From positions 372,001 through 436,000 of the forward strand of contig NZ_JAAVJL010000001.1 in the NCBI RefSeq assembly GCF_012863495.1: a DNA stretch of 64,000 bases, written 5' to 3'. A program made the position numbers and the translations under genes. Source of the stretch: Pseudanabaena yagii GIHE-NHR1. Its GTDB lineage: Bacteria > Cyanobacteriota > Cyanobacteriia > Pseudanabaenales > Pseudanabaenaceae. The notes beneath the pieces are model-generated. The model was given only the letters and a program-made list of their open reading frames with translations, did not search any database and was not told where the DNA came from. Position 1 is the first letter of the stretch, and every line of letters begins with the position of its first letter. Below are positions 7,723 through 17,103 of this stretch, in pieces.

Positions 7723-8610
7723 CTAAGTCAAAATCTCCACATCGATCGCATCGGCGTAGTCTTCTTCATGAGGATGGGATGGTGGCTCCTGCTGTTTTTC
7801 TGTATTTTCGACTTTTTGATAGGAACCATTGAGTTCGGCTTCATCTAGCAAAACAGGACGAATCTCATAGTGCACTCGCAAATTGGGCGGCGTACTCCGT
7901 TCGGCTTCACGGACAAACCGATTCGCTTCCCATTCGGCATGAAAGGTATTGATTAGCTTGAGAGTCTTTACCCTTTGCCGTTCTAGATAAGTCCATACTT
8001 CCCAAGCATTGTATTCAGGTTCCTTAGGTATCTCAGGAGTTTCTTCTGTTGGAGAATTACTTACCGAGCTATCTGAATTATTAGGAATTTTTTGATCGGA
8101 ATTTTCGCGATCGCCAGTTGCTATTTCAACTTCAGGGGAATTTGTTTCTGCACTGGCTTCAGAGTTACCTGTATATGGGGACTGCTCAGTTTCTGGAGTT
8201 GTTTGCTTGTTTGTTGATGGCGCATGTCTAGAAATATCTTCTGGCGATCGCGCCAAACTTTTGATCTCTTTAGCACGAATTTGCTTGACCTGAGCCGCCT
8301 CATCAGAGAGAGACTTTACTTCAATTGCTGTTTGCGATTGATCGACCCACCCTTTAAAAATTAACTCTTCACCGTTAATGACGAGGCGATCGCCAACCTC
8401 TAAGGCAAAGCCTGCTAAAGAACTAAATAAAGGCTTGGGATTGCCTGATGATGACCAAACCCCATGATTTTGATTAGACTGAGCGCTGTAACTAGATGCA
8501 TTTGGGACAGATTCCGAAGCCTGACTAGATTTCCCATTGTCAATCAGGCGTTGGACTCCCCCAATTGTGTCCTCAACTCCACAACTTGCGACTGGAGTGG
8601 CGCTAAACAA
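7723..8610 (-). CDS. Hypothetical protein, overlaps the gene upstream in another frame
   Basis: Up to 295 residues. The first 16 or so residues (MFSATPVASCGVEDTI) are read from inside the coding part of the gene at 8544-8840, so this ATG is doubtful. A folded-looking segment around residues 70-110 (ALEVGDRLVINGEELIFKGW) is followed by a long Ser/Thr/Glu-rich linker and a C-terminal block YNAWEVWTYLERQRVKTLKL. I do not recognise a family. It may be the second half of one protein interrupted by a frameshift at a run of five G near 8560. Confidence 0.6.
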   Translation of the reverse strand: MFSATPVASCGVEDTIGGVQRLIDNGKSSQASESVPNASSYSAQSNQNHGVWSSSGNPKPLFSSLAGFALEVGDRLVINGEELIFKGWVDQSQTAIEVKSLSDEAAQVKQIRAKEIKSLARSPEDISRHAPSTNKQTTPETEQSPYTGNSEASAETNSPEVEIATGDRENSDQKIPNNSDSSVSNSPTEETPEIPKEPEYNAWEVWTYLERQRVKTLKLINTFHAEWEANRFVREAERSTPPNLRVHYEIRPVLLDEAELNGSYQKVENTEKQQEPPSHPHEEDYADAIDVEILT

Positions 8611-8840
8611 CTCTCCACATATGCGGCTAGTTCATGATGTAATACAAAGGGAGCAGGTTCAGGGGGAGCAGCTTCAGGTTTTGCGTCGGTGGTAGGTTCT
8701 GGCGCAAACTCACGGCTCACTACCGCTAAAATCCAATCAGCGATCGCCTGTTGCTTGGCATCGGCTTGGGATTTGATTTGGCTCAATAAAGGCAAAGGAA
8801 AACGAAGATTTACCTGTTTTGTCCTGTGGGGAGTCGCCAT
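8544..8840 (-). CDS. Hypothetical protein, possibly the N-terminal half of a frameshifted gene
   Basis: A 98-residue protein. The basic start MATPHRTKQVNLRFPLPLLS and the following helix QIKSQADAKQQAIADWILAV resemble a ribbon-helix-helix or CopG-like unit (inference). A Pro/Ala/Glu-rich linker follows, then a possible coiled coil (YVESCLAPLQSQVVELRTQL). The frame ends 67 bp inside the next open frame, which is offset by -1. Alone it would be a small DNA-binding-like protein. Confidence 0.6.
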   Translation of the reverse strand: MATPHRTKQVNLRFPLPLLSQIKSQADAKQQAIADWILAVVSREFAPEPTTDAKPEAAPPEPAPFVLHHELAAYVESCLAPLQSQVVELRTQLGESNA

Positions 8841-9443
8841 TATTTGCCCTTAAATTAAAAAATTTATTAAAAAATCTCAGATTTTGATTATAGCAACCGC
8901 TAGCACGCAAAGTTTGAAAAGTAGAGGTCGCGTTTAGCCCATTCTTTACTTTTGGCAATCATTCCGACAAAGTTATGGTAAATTTTATAATAGAATAAAA
9001 ACAAGAAAATTATTCAAAAAATTATTTGAATTCTAATGGAGATTTGCCTAAAGAAATGGCAACCATTACCCATAAAAACAAGCTGGAGCAAGCAAAAGCG
9101 GAGAATACCCCCAAGAAAAAACTATTCCATACAATAACCATTGCCCCTATCTCCTGAACTCACTGTTTAGCCGTATCTACATGTCTACATACATATAGCT
9201 TATTAGCTACGACATGATAAAAAACAAAAATTAATAACTATTTACAGATTTTGCACCCCCGATAACCATAGTTATTTCCGAACAAGCAAACCCAAAAACC
9301 TATTAAAAGCGTTACTTTGCAACGCTTTTAATAGGTTTTTGAGGACATTTTTGAGTGCAAAGCGCTGTAGGTTACATCACAAACTACTTTTTGTGATGTG
9401 ATTTTGATAAAATCTGTCCCTGTACTATCCATATTCAAAACCC
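8841..9443. other. Intergenic stretch, 603 bp
   Basis: It separates divergent genes. One small frame at 9056-9157 could encode 33 residues (starting MATITHKNKLEQAKAENT), but it has no good ribosome site or family match, so I do not call it. The hairpin at 9293-9341 is listed separately. The rest is AT-rich and holds nothing I recognise. Confidence 0.35.
9293..9341. repeat. Perfect inverted repeat upstream of menB
   Basis: CAAAAACCTATTAAAAGCGT with its complement around TACTTTGCA. It lies about 100 bp before menB and not at the end of any called gene, so a plain terminator role is not obvious. Confidence 0.5.
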
Positions 9444-10274
9444 ATGACCGACTGGCAACTCGCCGCCGAATTTGAAGACATTCTCTATCACAAAGCCGAT
9501 GGAATGGCAAAAATTACGATCAATCGTCCTCAAGTTCGTAATGCTTTTCGCCCCAAGACAATTACGGAAATGATCGCTGCCTTCGCTGATGCGCGGGAGG
9601 ATGTGGAGATTGGGGTGGTGTTGTTAACTGGTGCGGGGCCTGCTCCCGATGGCAAATATGCCTTCTGTGCTGGTGGGGATCAGAAAGTACGTGGTGATGG
9701 TGGCTATATTTCGGAATCAGGTGTACCGCGTTTAAATGTGCTTGATTTGCAACGATTGATTCGCACGATGCCTCAACCTGTGATTGCTTTAGTGGCTGGC
9801 TATGCGATCGGTGGTGGTCATGTTTTGCATGTAGTTTGTGACCTCACGATCGCTGCTGACAATGCTATCTTTGGGCAGACTGGTCCTATGGTTGGTAGTT
9901 TCGATGGTGGCTTTGGTGCTTCCTATTTAGCGCGATTGGTGGGACAGAAGAAGGCTCGCGAAATTTGGTATCTCTGTCGTCAATATGATGCTCAGGAAGC
10001 TCTGGAAATGGGCTTGGTGAATAAGGTTGTACCTGTGGAGCAATTGGAAGCGGAAGGTATTCAATGGGCGCAGGAAATTTTGGATAAGAGTCCCTTGGCG
10101 ATTCGCTGTCTCAAGTCGGCTTTTAATGCTGATTGTGATGGTCAGGCAGGTATTCAGGAACTCGCGGGTAATGCGACGTTATTGTTCTATATGACGCAGG
10201 AGGCTCAAGAGGGTAAGCAAGCTTTTCTCGAAAAGCGCAAACCCAATTTCCGTCAATATCCTAAGCTTCCATAG
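9444..10274 (+). CDS. menB: 1,4-dihydroxy-2-naphthoyl-CoA synthase
   Basis: A 276-residue crotonase-fold enzyme that closes the second ring of o-succinylbenzoyl-CoA on the way to phylloquinone, the photosystem I quinone. Family motifs seen are [13 protein letters not shown], the oxyanion-hole segment [36 protein letters not shown] (in part), and [21 protein letters not shown]. The C-terminal FRQYPKLP is typical. Length is standard and the frame is intact. The start follows directly after an AT-rich leader. It stands alone here, away from other men genes. Confidence 0.95.
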   Translation: MTDWQLAAEFEDILYHKADGMAKITINRPQVRNAFRPKTITEMIAAFADAREDVEIGVVLLTGAGPAPDGKYAFCAGGDQKVRGDGGYISESGVPRLNVLDLQRLIRTMPQPVIALVAGYAIGGGHVLHVVCDLTIAADNAIFGQTGPMVGSFDGGFGASYLARLVGQKKAREIWYLCRQYDAQEALEMGLVNKVVPVEQLEAEGIQWAQEILDKSPLAIRCLKSAFNADCDGQAGIQELAGNATLLFYMTQEAQEGKQAFLEKRKPNFRQYPKLP

Positions 10275-10280
10275 ATGAGT

Positions 10281-10388
10281 TTAAGCTTCTTGATTAGTGA
10301 CAACACGGCGATAAATTTCAGTCAGAGGTACTTCGGTAGTCAGGCTAGTTAATGTGATTTTTTGTTCTAGGCGATCGCTAATTTGCAT
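10281..10388 (-). CDS. Short open frame of unknown function
   Basis: 35 residues, MQISDRLEQKITLTSLTTEV followed by PLTEIYRRVVTNQEA. It is convergent with menB and divergent from the decayed toxin-like gene. It might be a remnant of a longer gene. No family is recognised. Confidence 0.25.
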   Translation of the reverse strand: MQISDRLEQKITLTSLTTEVPLTEIYRRVVTNQEA

Positions 10389-10684
10389 TTGATGTTAAAA
10401 CACCACTGGGCTTTACTGTCAGGACAACAGACGAATATTGGTAAAAACTTTTAGTCAAACATCCCGATCTCGCAGATTTAGAGGAATTGGTAGAAACTGC
10501 TTTACAGCTACCTGACGAGATTCGAGAAAGTAATCGGGACTCTGATGTGTTTTTGTTTTATTTGCAAAGACGGGAAAGACGTTGGGTAGTAGCAGTAGCC
10601 CGTAAATTAAATGGAGATGGTTTTCTAATTACGGCTTATCAAACTGATGCAATTAAGGAAGGTAGACAGCTATGGCACAGATAA
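10389..10684 (+). pseudogene. DUF4258-like (RelE-type toxin candidate) gene with an internal stop
   Basis: Reading from 10389, the frame gives FDVKTPLGFTVRTTDEYW, then TAA at 10442-10444, then KLLVKHPDLADLEELVETAL and onwards to QTDAIKEGRQLWHR. Both sides of the stop look like one protein, and CAA (Gln) to TAA is the simplest explanation. No ATG is found for the front part. A shorter product could start at TTG 10487 (65 residues). The C-terminal part resembles small DUF4258-type proteins that are often paired with a DUF2283 partner, as here. Function as a toxin is inference. Confidence 0.55.
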
Positions 10685-10902
10685 AAGTTTTTTATGAACC
10701 TAAAATGGAATTGCTAACCGTATTTTGGCAATCTCCTCGCAAGAATCAAATTTGTTCTGAACTGGGTGATGGAATTATTCTGATAAAGGATGCTGATACT
10801 GATGAGGCGATCGGGATTGAGTTGCTTTCTTATCACCCTAATGACAATCGCTTTGATGGCGTGTCGGTGGAATTAGGTCAAGCGAATTTTGATATTTCGT
10901 AA
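10672..10902 (+). CDS. DUF2283 domain protein (putative antitoxin-like partner)
   Basis: A 76-residue protein: MAQIKVFYEPKMELLTVFWQ, then GIILIKDADTDEAIGIELLS and so on. This is the DUF2283 pattern of a beta-rich start followed by D-x-x-x-E-A-I-G-I-E-L-L. It overlaps the end of the preceding frame by 13 bp, so the two were translationally coupled. DUF2283 genes often accompany DUF4258 genes. If the partner is dead, this gene may be a leftover. Confidence 0.75.
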   Translation: MAQIKVFYEPKMELLTVFWQSPRKNQICSELGDGIILIKDADTDEAIGIELLSYHPNDNRFDGVSVELGQANFDIS

Positions 10903-10960
10903 TTTATACATACTTGAGATATCGGTTTATACTGACTAAAATGCGATCGCCTTAAGCACC

Positions 10961-13297
10961 ATGACTCAAGAACCAGAATCAAAACCAAAATTAACTTGGG
11001 AAGAAAAAATTACTGATATCTTACTCAAGGCAATCATGACGGGCGGGATCGGTGTTGGTGGTGCAAATGCCTTTTGGGAATTGTTTATCAAAAGTGACAT
11101 CCCCAAAGCGATCGCCTCGGCGGTGATTGGTGCAGGGATTTCCTATGGGGCAAAGATGCTGATGCCAATCCATAAGCGCAATGAAGAACGGGCTGAGCAG
11201 TTGGGTAAAGCAGTTAATCAGGGAATGGATCGCTTCGGTGAGGCTGTAGCGGCAAAAGTTACCGCCGTAGAAGATCGCTATTTTGAAGCACAGGCGGCGG
11301 ACTGTGAACTTTGTAAGACTGAGGGATTTGGAAAGATTGAAGGCATCGCGACACTAATGCTAGAGGATGTGTTTGTCCGATTGCGCCTCAATTTTAATAT
11401 GGGTATGGCAGGTTTTCGTAATGAGCAGAGGATAGCCAAAAGACTCTTAAACGATCAGGATTTTAATCCAGAAGACTTTACGGTTGATATTTGGCAATTG
11501 TTAGCAAAGGCGAAAAGCGATCCCATATATCGACAAATAGCAATTTTGGCTTGGGGCGGCTATGGAAAAACAACGCTATTACGTCATGTTGCCTATCGTT
11601 TGAGTAGAAACAAACAGGGCCAGAATGTACCACGTTTTGTACCTGTGTTATTGCTATTGAGGAAATATCGAGATTTACTCACTCAAGAAAATCCTGAAGA
11701 TCTGCCCACAATTATCGAAAAATATCATATTCCTAGTCTCAATAATAGTTTGCAGATGCCGACAAATTGGGTGCATGATTTGCTGAATAAAGGCAAGATG
11801 CTGATTATGTTGGATGGATTTGATGAGGTTCCTAAATTACAGCGTCCATTGGTGGCGAAGTGGCTGAATACGCAAATGCGGAACTATCCTAAATCAGTTT
11901 TTATCTTAACGTCTCGTCCCAAAGCCTATACTGAGCAAGGATTTGCTGATTCACTTGATTTGAAGTCTGTATTTAATTTACAACCCTTTACGCCTGAGCA
12001 GATTAGAGAATTTGTGGGGAAATGGTATTGGTCGCAAGAATTTTATAGTTTTGGCAAAACGGATTCACCAGCTATTCGGAGAGAAGCGGAACTCTCGGCA
12101 AAGGATCTCTTGCAACAAATATCTAAGCGTGATGAATTGCAAAAATTAGCTAGTAATCCCCTATTGCTGACGATGATTGCTCGGTTTCATCGTCGCTATC
12201 CTAGTGCAGAATTACCAAAACGCAAGGCGGATCTGTATGAGGAGATCTGTAAGTTGCAACTCAAGGATCGCGTTGAGGCACGTCAATTGCAAACAGTATT
12301 AACGGACGAAGCACAAATAATTTTGCAGATGTTGGCGCTAGAAATGATGCTTCAAAAAGAAGAAAGAATTGATCGCGAAACTTTGCTAGAAAGATTTGAG
12401 GTTTACTTGTCAGAACAAGAAGATGCAATTAATGCGACAGAATTTCTGATTCAAATAGAACAAATTAGCGAATTGCTAGTACAAAGGGAAGTTGATGAGT
12501 TTGAGTTTTCCCATTTAAGTTTCCAAGAGTTTCTAGCAGCGATGGAAATTATTCGTACAAATCAAGAAAGCATTTTATACGAGCATTTTACTGAAGATTG
12601 GTGGAAGCAGGTGATTTTGTTGTATGTGAGTAAGTTTAAGAAGCCTAGCAATCTCATTAAAAAAGCGCTAGATGCAGGGGCAATCGATTTGGCTTTGGCT
12701 TGCACTCAGGAAACGAGAAAGCAGATTGATGCAAATGTCAAAAAGGATTTGCAAGCCCTAGAAGAACAGCGCCTGTTGCAAGCTGTGGAAACTGAGGTGA
12801 AAAATTCTCTCTATCAACAATTAGAGGAGTATCTCAAAAATCAGCAATGGTATGAAGCGGATCAGGAAACTTGGAAGTTGATGCTCAAGGTGACAAATCG
12901 GGAAGAAGAGGGAAATTTAGAGTTAGATAATATTAGAAATTTTCCTTGCGAGGATTTATTAACACTAGATCGCCTGTGGGTGGAATATAGTAAAAAGCAT
13001 GGATTTGAGTTTGGCTTTAGTGTCCAGAAACAGATTTATGTCGAGTGTGATGGTAAGCTAGAGGTTAGCAATCCTAGTTCTAAAACTTGGAATGAGTTTT
13101 GTGATCGCACTGCATGGGCGAGCGAAGGCAAGATGGTGGCATATCCAGACTCATTTTTTAAGAATAATTTTATGTGTGTGAAGGGTCACCTCCCGTCACC
13201 GAGTATGTGGGGGGTATTTATTGGTGGGGTGAGTTGGGTAGGTATGGGAGGTATTACTTCTTTTCTCGCATCGAGACTTGTGAAGTGTAACCTATAA
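10961..13297 (+). CDS. NACHT ATPase with C-terminal GUN4 domain
   Basis: A 778-residue STAND-type protein. Residues 25-75 contain two weak hydrophobic stretches (MTGGIGVGGANAFW and IASAVIGAGISYGA) that could touch a membrane. The NACHT ATPase covers about 190-560: Walker A GGYGKTTLL near residue 198, Walker B LIMLDGFDEV near 280, the Arg of LTSRPKAY as the expected sensor, then LASNPLLLTMIARFHRR and FSHLSFQEFLAAMEI, which are typical NACHT winged-helix features. From about 616 to the end is a GUN4-like fold: WYEADQETWKLMLKV, NFPCEDLLTLDRLWVEYS, FGFSVQKQIY and GHLPSP. GUN4 binds porphyrins in chlorophyll synthesis; here it is more likely a sensing module. Related bacterial NACHT proteins include antiphage defence proteins, but a defence role here is inference. 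No effector domain is recognised. Confidence 0.85.
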   Translation: MTQEPESKPKLTWEEKITDILLKAIMTGGIGVGGANAFWELFIKSDIPKAIASAVIGAGISYGAKMLMPIHKRNEERAEQLGKAVNQGMDRFGEAVAAKVTAVEDRYFEAQAADCELCKTEGFGKIEGIATLMLEDVFVRLRLNFNMGMAGFRNEQRIAKRLLNDQDFNPEDFTVDIWQLLAKAKSDPIYRQIAILAWGGYGKTTLLRHVAYRLSRNKQGQNVPRFVPVLLLLRKYRDLLTQENPEDLPTIIEKYHIPSLNNSLQMPTNWVHDLLNKGKMLIMLDGFDEVPKLQRPLVAKWLNTQMRNYPKSVFILTSRPKAYTEQGFADSLDLKSVFNLQPFTPEQIREFVGKWYWSQEFYSFGKTDSPAIRREAELSAKDLLQQISKRDELQKLASNPLLLTMIARFHRRYPSAELPKRKADLYEEICKLQLKDRVEARQLQTVLTDEAQIILQMLALEMMLQKEERIDRETLLERFEVYLSEQEDAINATEFLIQIEQISELLVQREVDEFEFSHLSFQEFLAAMEIIRTNQESILYEHFTEDWWKQVILLYVSKFKKPSNLIKKALDAGAIDLALACTQETRKQIDANVKKDLQALEEQRLLQAVETEVKNSLYQQLEEYLKNQQWYEADQETWKLMLKVTNREEEGNLELDNIRNFPCEDLLTLDRLWVEYSKKHGFEFGFSVQKQIYVECDGKLEVSNPSSKTWNEFCDRTAWASEGKMVAYPDSFFKNNFMCVKGHLPSPSMWGVFIGGVSWVGMGGITSFLASRLVKCNL

Positions 13298-13471
13298 GGA
13301 TTTTACACTTCTATCAACTTTTGTAAACCGTCCATTAGCTACGACATAATGCGCTTTTCCAAGATCCGTTACCTGTCTGCTCAAGGAAAAAGGAAAAAGT
13401 AGAAAGGAAAAAATAAGATGTAGATAGATTTAGATTGTTTCGGTATTGGTCGTTAACATAAACAGAAATTT

Positions 13472-13501
13472 TTACTTTTTACTTTCTACTTTTTCCTTGA
13501 A
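13472..13501. repeat. Direct repeat, upstream copy, beside the four-helix-bundle gene
   Basis: TTTACTTTCTACTTTTTCCTT also occurs at about 13873-13902, directly after the gene, and as an inverted copy at about 13383-13410. Three copies around one small gene suggest it moves or recombines as a unit. Confidence 0.65.
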
Positions 13502-13870
13502 ATGCAAAGCATTCCTGATCGCACCTTCCAATTCGCCGTCCGTATCGTCAAACTCTGCCAACATCTCGAAGAATCAGGCGGCGTAGCGCGAACAATTGGT
13601 AAACAACTACTGCGATCTGGAACATCCATTGGCGCAAATGTCCAAGAAGGGCAAGCAGGGCAAAGCAAAGCCGACTTTATCAACAAAAATTACATCGCAC
13701 TCAAAGAAGCAAGAGAAACCCTCTACTGGCTAAAACTTCTCGCCGCCACCGAAATCCTCCCCGAAAACCGACTCACTCCAATCGCCCAAGAAGCCCAAGA
13801 TATCACCCGAATCTTAGGAGCAACGATTGTCAAGGCAAAAGGAAAAAATGAAAAGGAAAAAACAGATTGA
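13502..13870 (+). CDS. Four-helix-bundle protein (S23 family)
   Basis: A 122-residue protein of the family once named after 23S rRNA intervening sequences. Helices include DRTFQFAVRIVKLCQHLEES, LLRSGTSIGANVQEGQAGQS and KNYIALKEARETLYWLKLLA, with the conserved RSGTSIGANV and EARETLYWL motifs. It forms homo-oligomeric rings in solved members; the function is not established. The gene is bounded by copies of a pyrimidine-rich repeat on both sides, and the Lys-rich C-terminus (KAKGKNEKEKTD) is partly read from repeat-like sequence. Confidence 0.85.
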   Translation: MQSIPDRTFQFAVRIVKLCQHLEESGGVARTIGKQLLRSGTSIGANVQEGQAGQSKADFINKNYIALKEARETLYWLKLLAATEILPENRLTPIAQEAQDITRILGATIVKAKGKNEKEKTD

Positions 13871-13872
13871 AA

Positions 13873-13902
13873 TTTTTACTTTTTACTTTCTACTTTTTCC
13901 TT
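13873..13902. repeat. Direct repeat, downstream copy, beside the four-helix-bundle gene
   Basis: Near-identical to 13472-13501. It also supplies the stop region of the dead transposase that follows on the minus strand. Confidence 0.65.
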
Positions 13903-14590
13903 CCCCCATACTGTGATATCGCTTCTCCCAGAAATGCCCCGTTTGAGGAGAGGAAGTTTTAGAGGTAGGAAGAGCAACTTCAAAGTTATAAATGGCAGCA
14001 ATCAAATTACAACGTAAACCAAAACGACGACGACGGTTACGATAAGGCAAAGAAAGAATTTTAAAAATCTTCAGCCGACGATTAACATGCTCAATCGCAA
14101 TACGTTGACGAGCAAGTTGGCGATTAAACTACTTATCTTCCTTGGATAAAGAGCCATTTTTAGGCTTTTTGATAGGAACTAGCGAGTTAGGATGCAAATT
14201 TTGTAAACCTTGATAACCCTTATCCGCTAAACCTTGTGTCTACTCGTGAACCCGAACTCCACTGGCTTTGAATAATGAAAAATCGTGCTGCTTACCATTA
14301 CCGTAAGCAGTACAAATAATCTTGAGATTTGTCAGATCAACCACCAGTTGAGCTTTGAGGGCATGGTGCTGTTAACCGAAACTTCTTGGATTTAATTAAG
14401 TCATTTTCTACTTTTTTGACAGTGCGGCAGATCGTTGATTCTGATACCTCCCAATCGTTAGCGATATGAAAATAGGTGCGATATTCACACCAATACTGCA
14501 AAGTAACTAAGAGTTGACATGTCGGTTCAATTGCGACACCTTGGATACGATAAAGGATAGACGGTACGCCGCCTATCCTTTGCCTTTTAG
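13883..14590 (-). pseudogene. Decayed IS5-type transposase
   Basis: The minus strand reads WCEYRTYFHIANDWEVSEST and on through VENDLIKSKKFRL, then jumps to HALKAQLVVDLTNLKIICTA, GNGKQHDFSLFKASGVRVHE and a stop, then QGLADKGYQGLQNLHPNS, a second stop after SKEDK, then NRQLARQRIAIEHVNRRLKI and further. This is an IS5-family transposase with a DDE core. A segment of perhaps 40 codons between KKFRL and HALKAQ is missing, two in-frame stops interrupt it, and the N-terminal part is out of frame. It is clearly inactive. Its front end lies only a few bases from the eno stop codon. Confidence 0.85.
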
Positions 14591-14604
14591 TACTAGAGAT
14601 TTGC

Positions 14605-15894
<1,290 letters not shown>

Positions 15895-16061
15895 CTATTC
15901 CTTGTAATGATTAAGTGAAACTATTCGCAATAATCTTACAGTTTTGCGATGCCCCATTTCTCAAATGTTAGGTTTTGATTAAAAAAATTGACAAATTTGG
16001 CATTTACTCAGTTGATTTGTAGCCTTTAAATCACCCTTATTGCTACGAAATTATCATAAAG

Positions 16062-16430
16062 TTATTCAATTCCCAAAACTAGAGCATCAAGCTTTCTAAT
16101 TCTTTCAACCATTATCTTCATCACGCTAAGCGCAAAATATGGAGTTTGTTGCACTAAAAAAGTAAAGCGTTTCTCATCAATCGGAACCAACTTACATTCT
16201 GTTTTGGCGATCGCTGTAGCACTTCTTGGGGATGCGCTGATGAGAGCCATTTCTCCAACAATGCCACCAGCACCAGTGAGATCTAGCAATTTACCATCTA
16301 TAGAAATTTCTACTTCACCTTCAAGCACTACATACATGCGATCAGCGATCCCACCTTTTTGGAAAATCACTTCACCCGCTGGAATTGTAATGAAGTTTTT
16401 TTCGTTTTTAAATAAATCAATCGTTGTCAA
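16062..16430 (-). CDS. Stand-alone cyclic-nucleotide-binding domain protein
   Basis: A 122-residue protein made of one cNMP-binding domain: ITIPAGEVIFQKGGIADRMY, LEGEVEISIDGKLLDLTG and the phosphate-binding cassette VGEMALISASPRSATAIA, which has the Gly-Glu and the Arg-Ser-Ala expected for ligand contact. There is no DNA-binding helix-turn-helix and no kinase, so it is not a CRP-type regulator. It could act by protein contact. The function is unknown and it is not clearly in an operon. Confidence 0.85.
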   Translation of the reverse strand: MTTIDLFKNEKNFITIPAGEVIFQKGGIADRMYVVLEGEVEISIDGKLLDLTGAGGIVGEMALISASPRSATAIAKTECKLVPIDEKRFTFLVQQTPYFALSVMKIMVERIRKLDALVLGIE

Positions 16431-16565
16431 AATGTAGCTCCGTTTTATTATTGCTTTATCTGAAAATGAATAAACACAAAGTTCATTTACTTATCATGAT
16501 ATGAGATGGTCGAAGCAAAGTTAAGGAACAGTTAACTTACAGCGCTTTGTGCTCAAACCCAAACC

Positions 16566-16614
16566 AAGAAAATTTTTAAAAGCGTTGCTTCGCAACGCTT
16601 TTAAAAATTTTCTT
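16566..16614. terminator. Long inverted repeat after the DUF6918-like gene
   Basis: AAGAAAATTTTTAAAAGCGT and its complement around a GCTTCGC loop. It lies about 20 bp past the stop of the gene at 16635-17069, which fits a terminator. Confidence 0.65.
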
Positions 16615-16634
16615 ATAGTTCTTTTGATCGAAAG

Positions 16635-17069
16635 CTACTTAGCATATTTACCAATTATCTCCGCCAAATCTGGAACCGCGTCTTCAACATGTTTCTTGGC
16701 AGAATCACGAAATTTCTCATAGACTCCTCTCACCAGTTGAATCTTAGTATTTTTTGCTTTTGTATCAGTAACAGCTAACAATGCATCTGCGGTGCGTGAC
16801 TTATTCGCTTTCAGATATTCTACAGGTTCACCTTGTTGGAGTCCCTCTGCCCAAATGGGATCAATTTCGTTAAAGCATGGTTGCGAGAGTGAATCAACTA
16901 CACTATAGATATAATTGGGCTTAAGCCCCTTGAGCGCAGCAAAGGCTGTTTTGAGAGCGATCCCACTCATGCCTGTTTTGCTAGCTAGTTGTGCATCGAT
17001 CATCTCGCAGCATTCTTGGACAATTAAGGCTTTGTTATCAGGGGTTAACAGATTTTCACTTAGTCCCAT
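16635..17069 (-). CDS. Conserved protein, DUF6918-like
   Basis: A 144-residue, mostly helical soluble protein: IVQECCEMIDAQLASKTGMS, ALKTAFAALKGLKPNYI, FNEIDPIWAEGLQQGEPVEY and NKSRTADALLAVTDTK. I believe this pattern matches a family listed as DUF6918, found in cyanobacteria and actinobacteria, of unknown function. It lies 34 bp from the next gene upstream on the same strand, so the two may be co-transcribed. Confidence 0.7.
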   Translation of the reverse strand: MGLSENLLTPDNKALIVQECCEMIDAQLASKTGMSGIALKTAFAALKGLKPNYIYSVVDSLSQPCFNEIDPIWAEGLQQGEPVEYLKANKSRTADALLAVTDTKAKNTKIQLVRGVYEKFRDSAKKHVEDAVPDLAEIIGKYAK

Positions 17070-17103
17070 TACAATTCTTCTAAATATTAAAATTCGCGAT
17101 TTA

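Noticed and set aside
9056-9157. 33-residue frame upstream of menB
   Set aside because: No family match and no clear ribosome site; described only in the intergenic entry.
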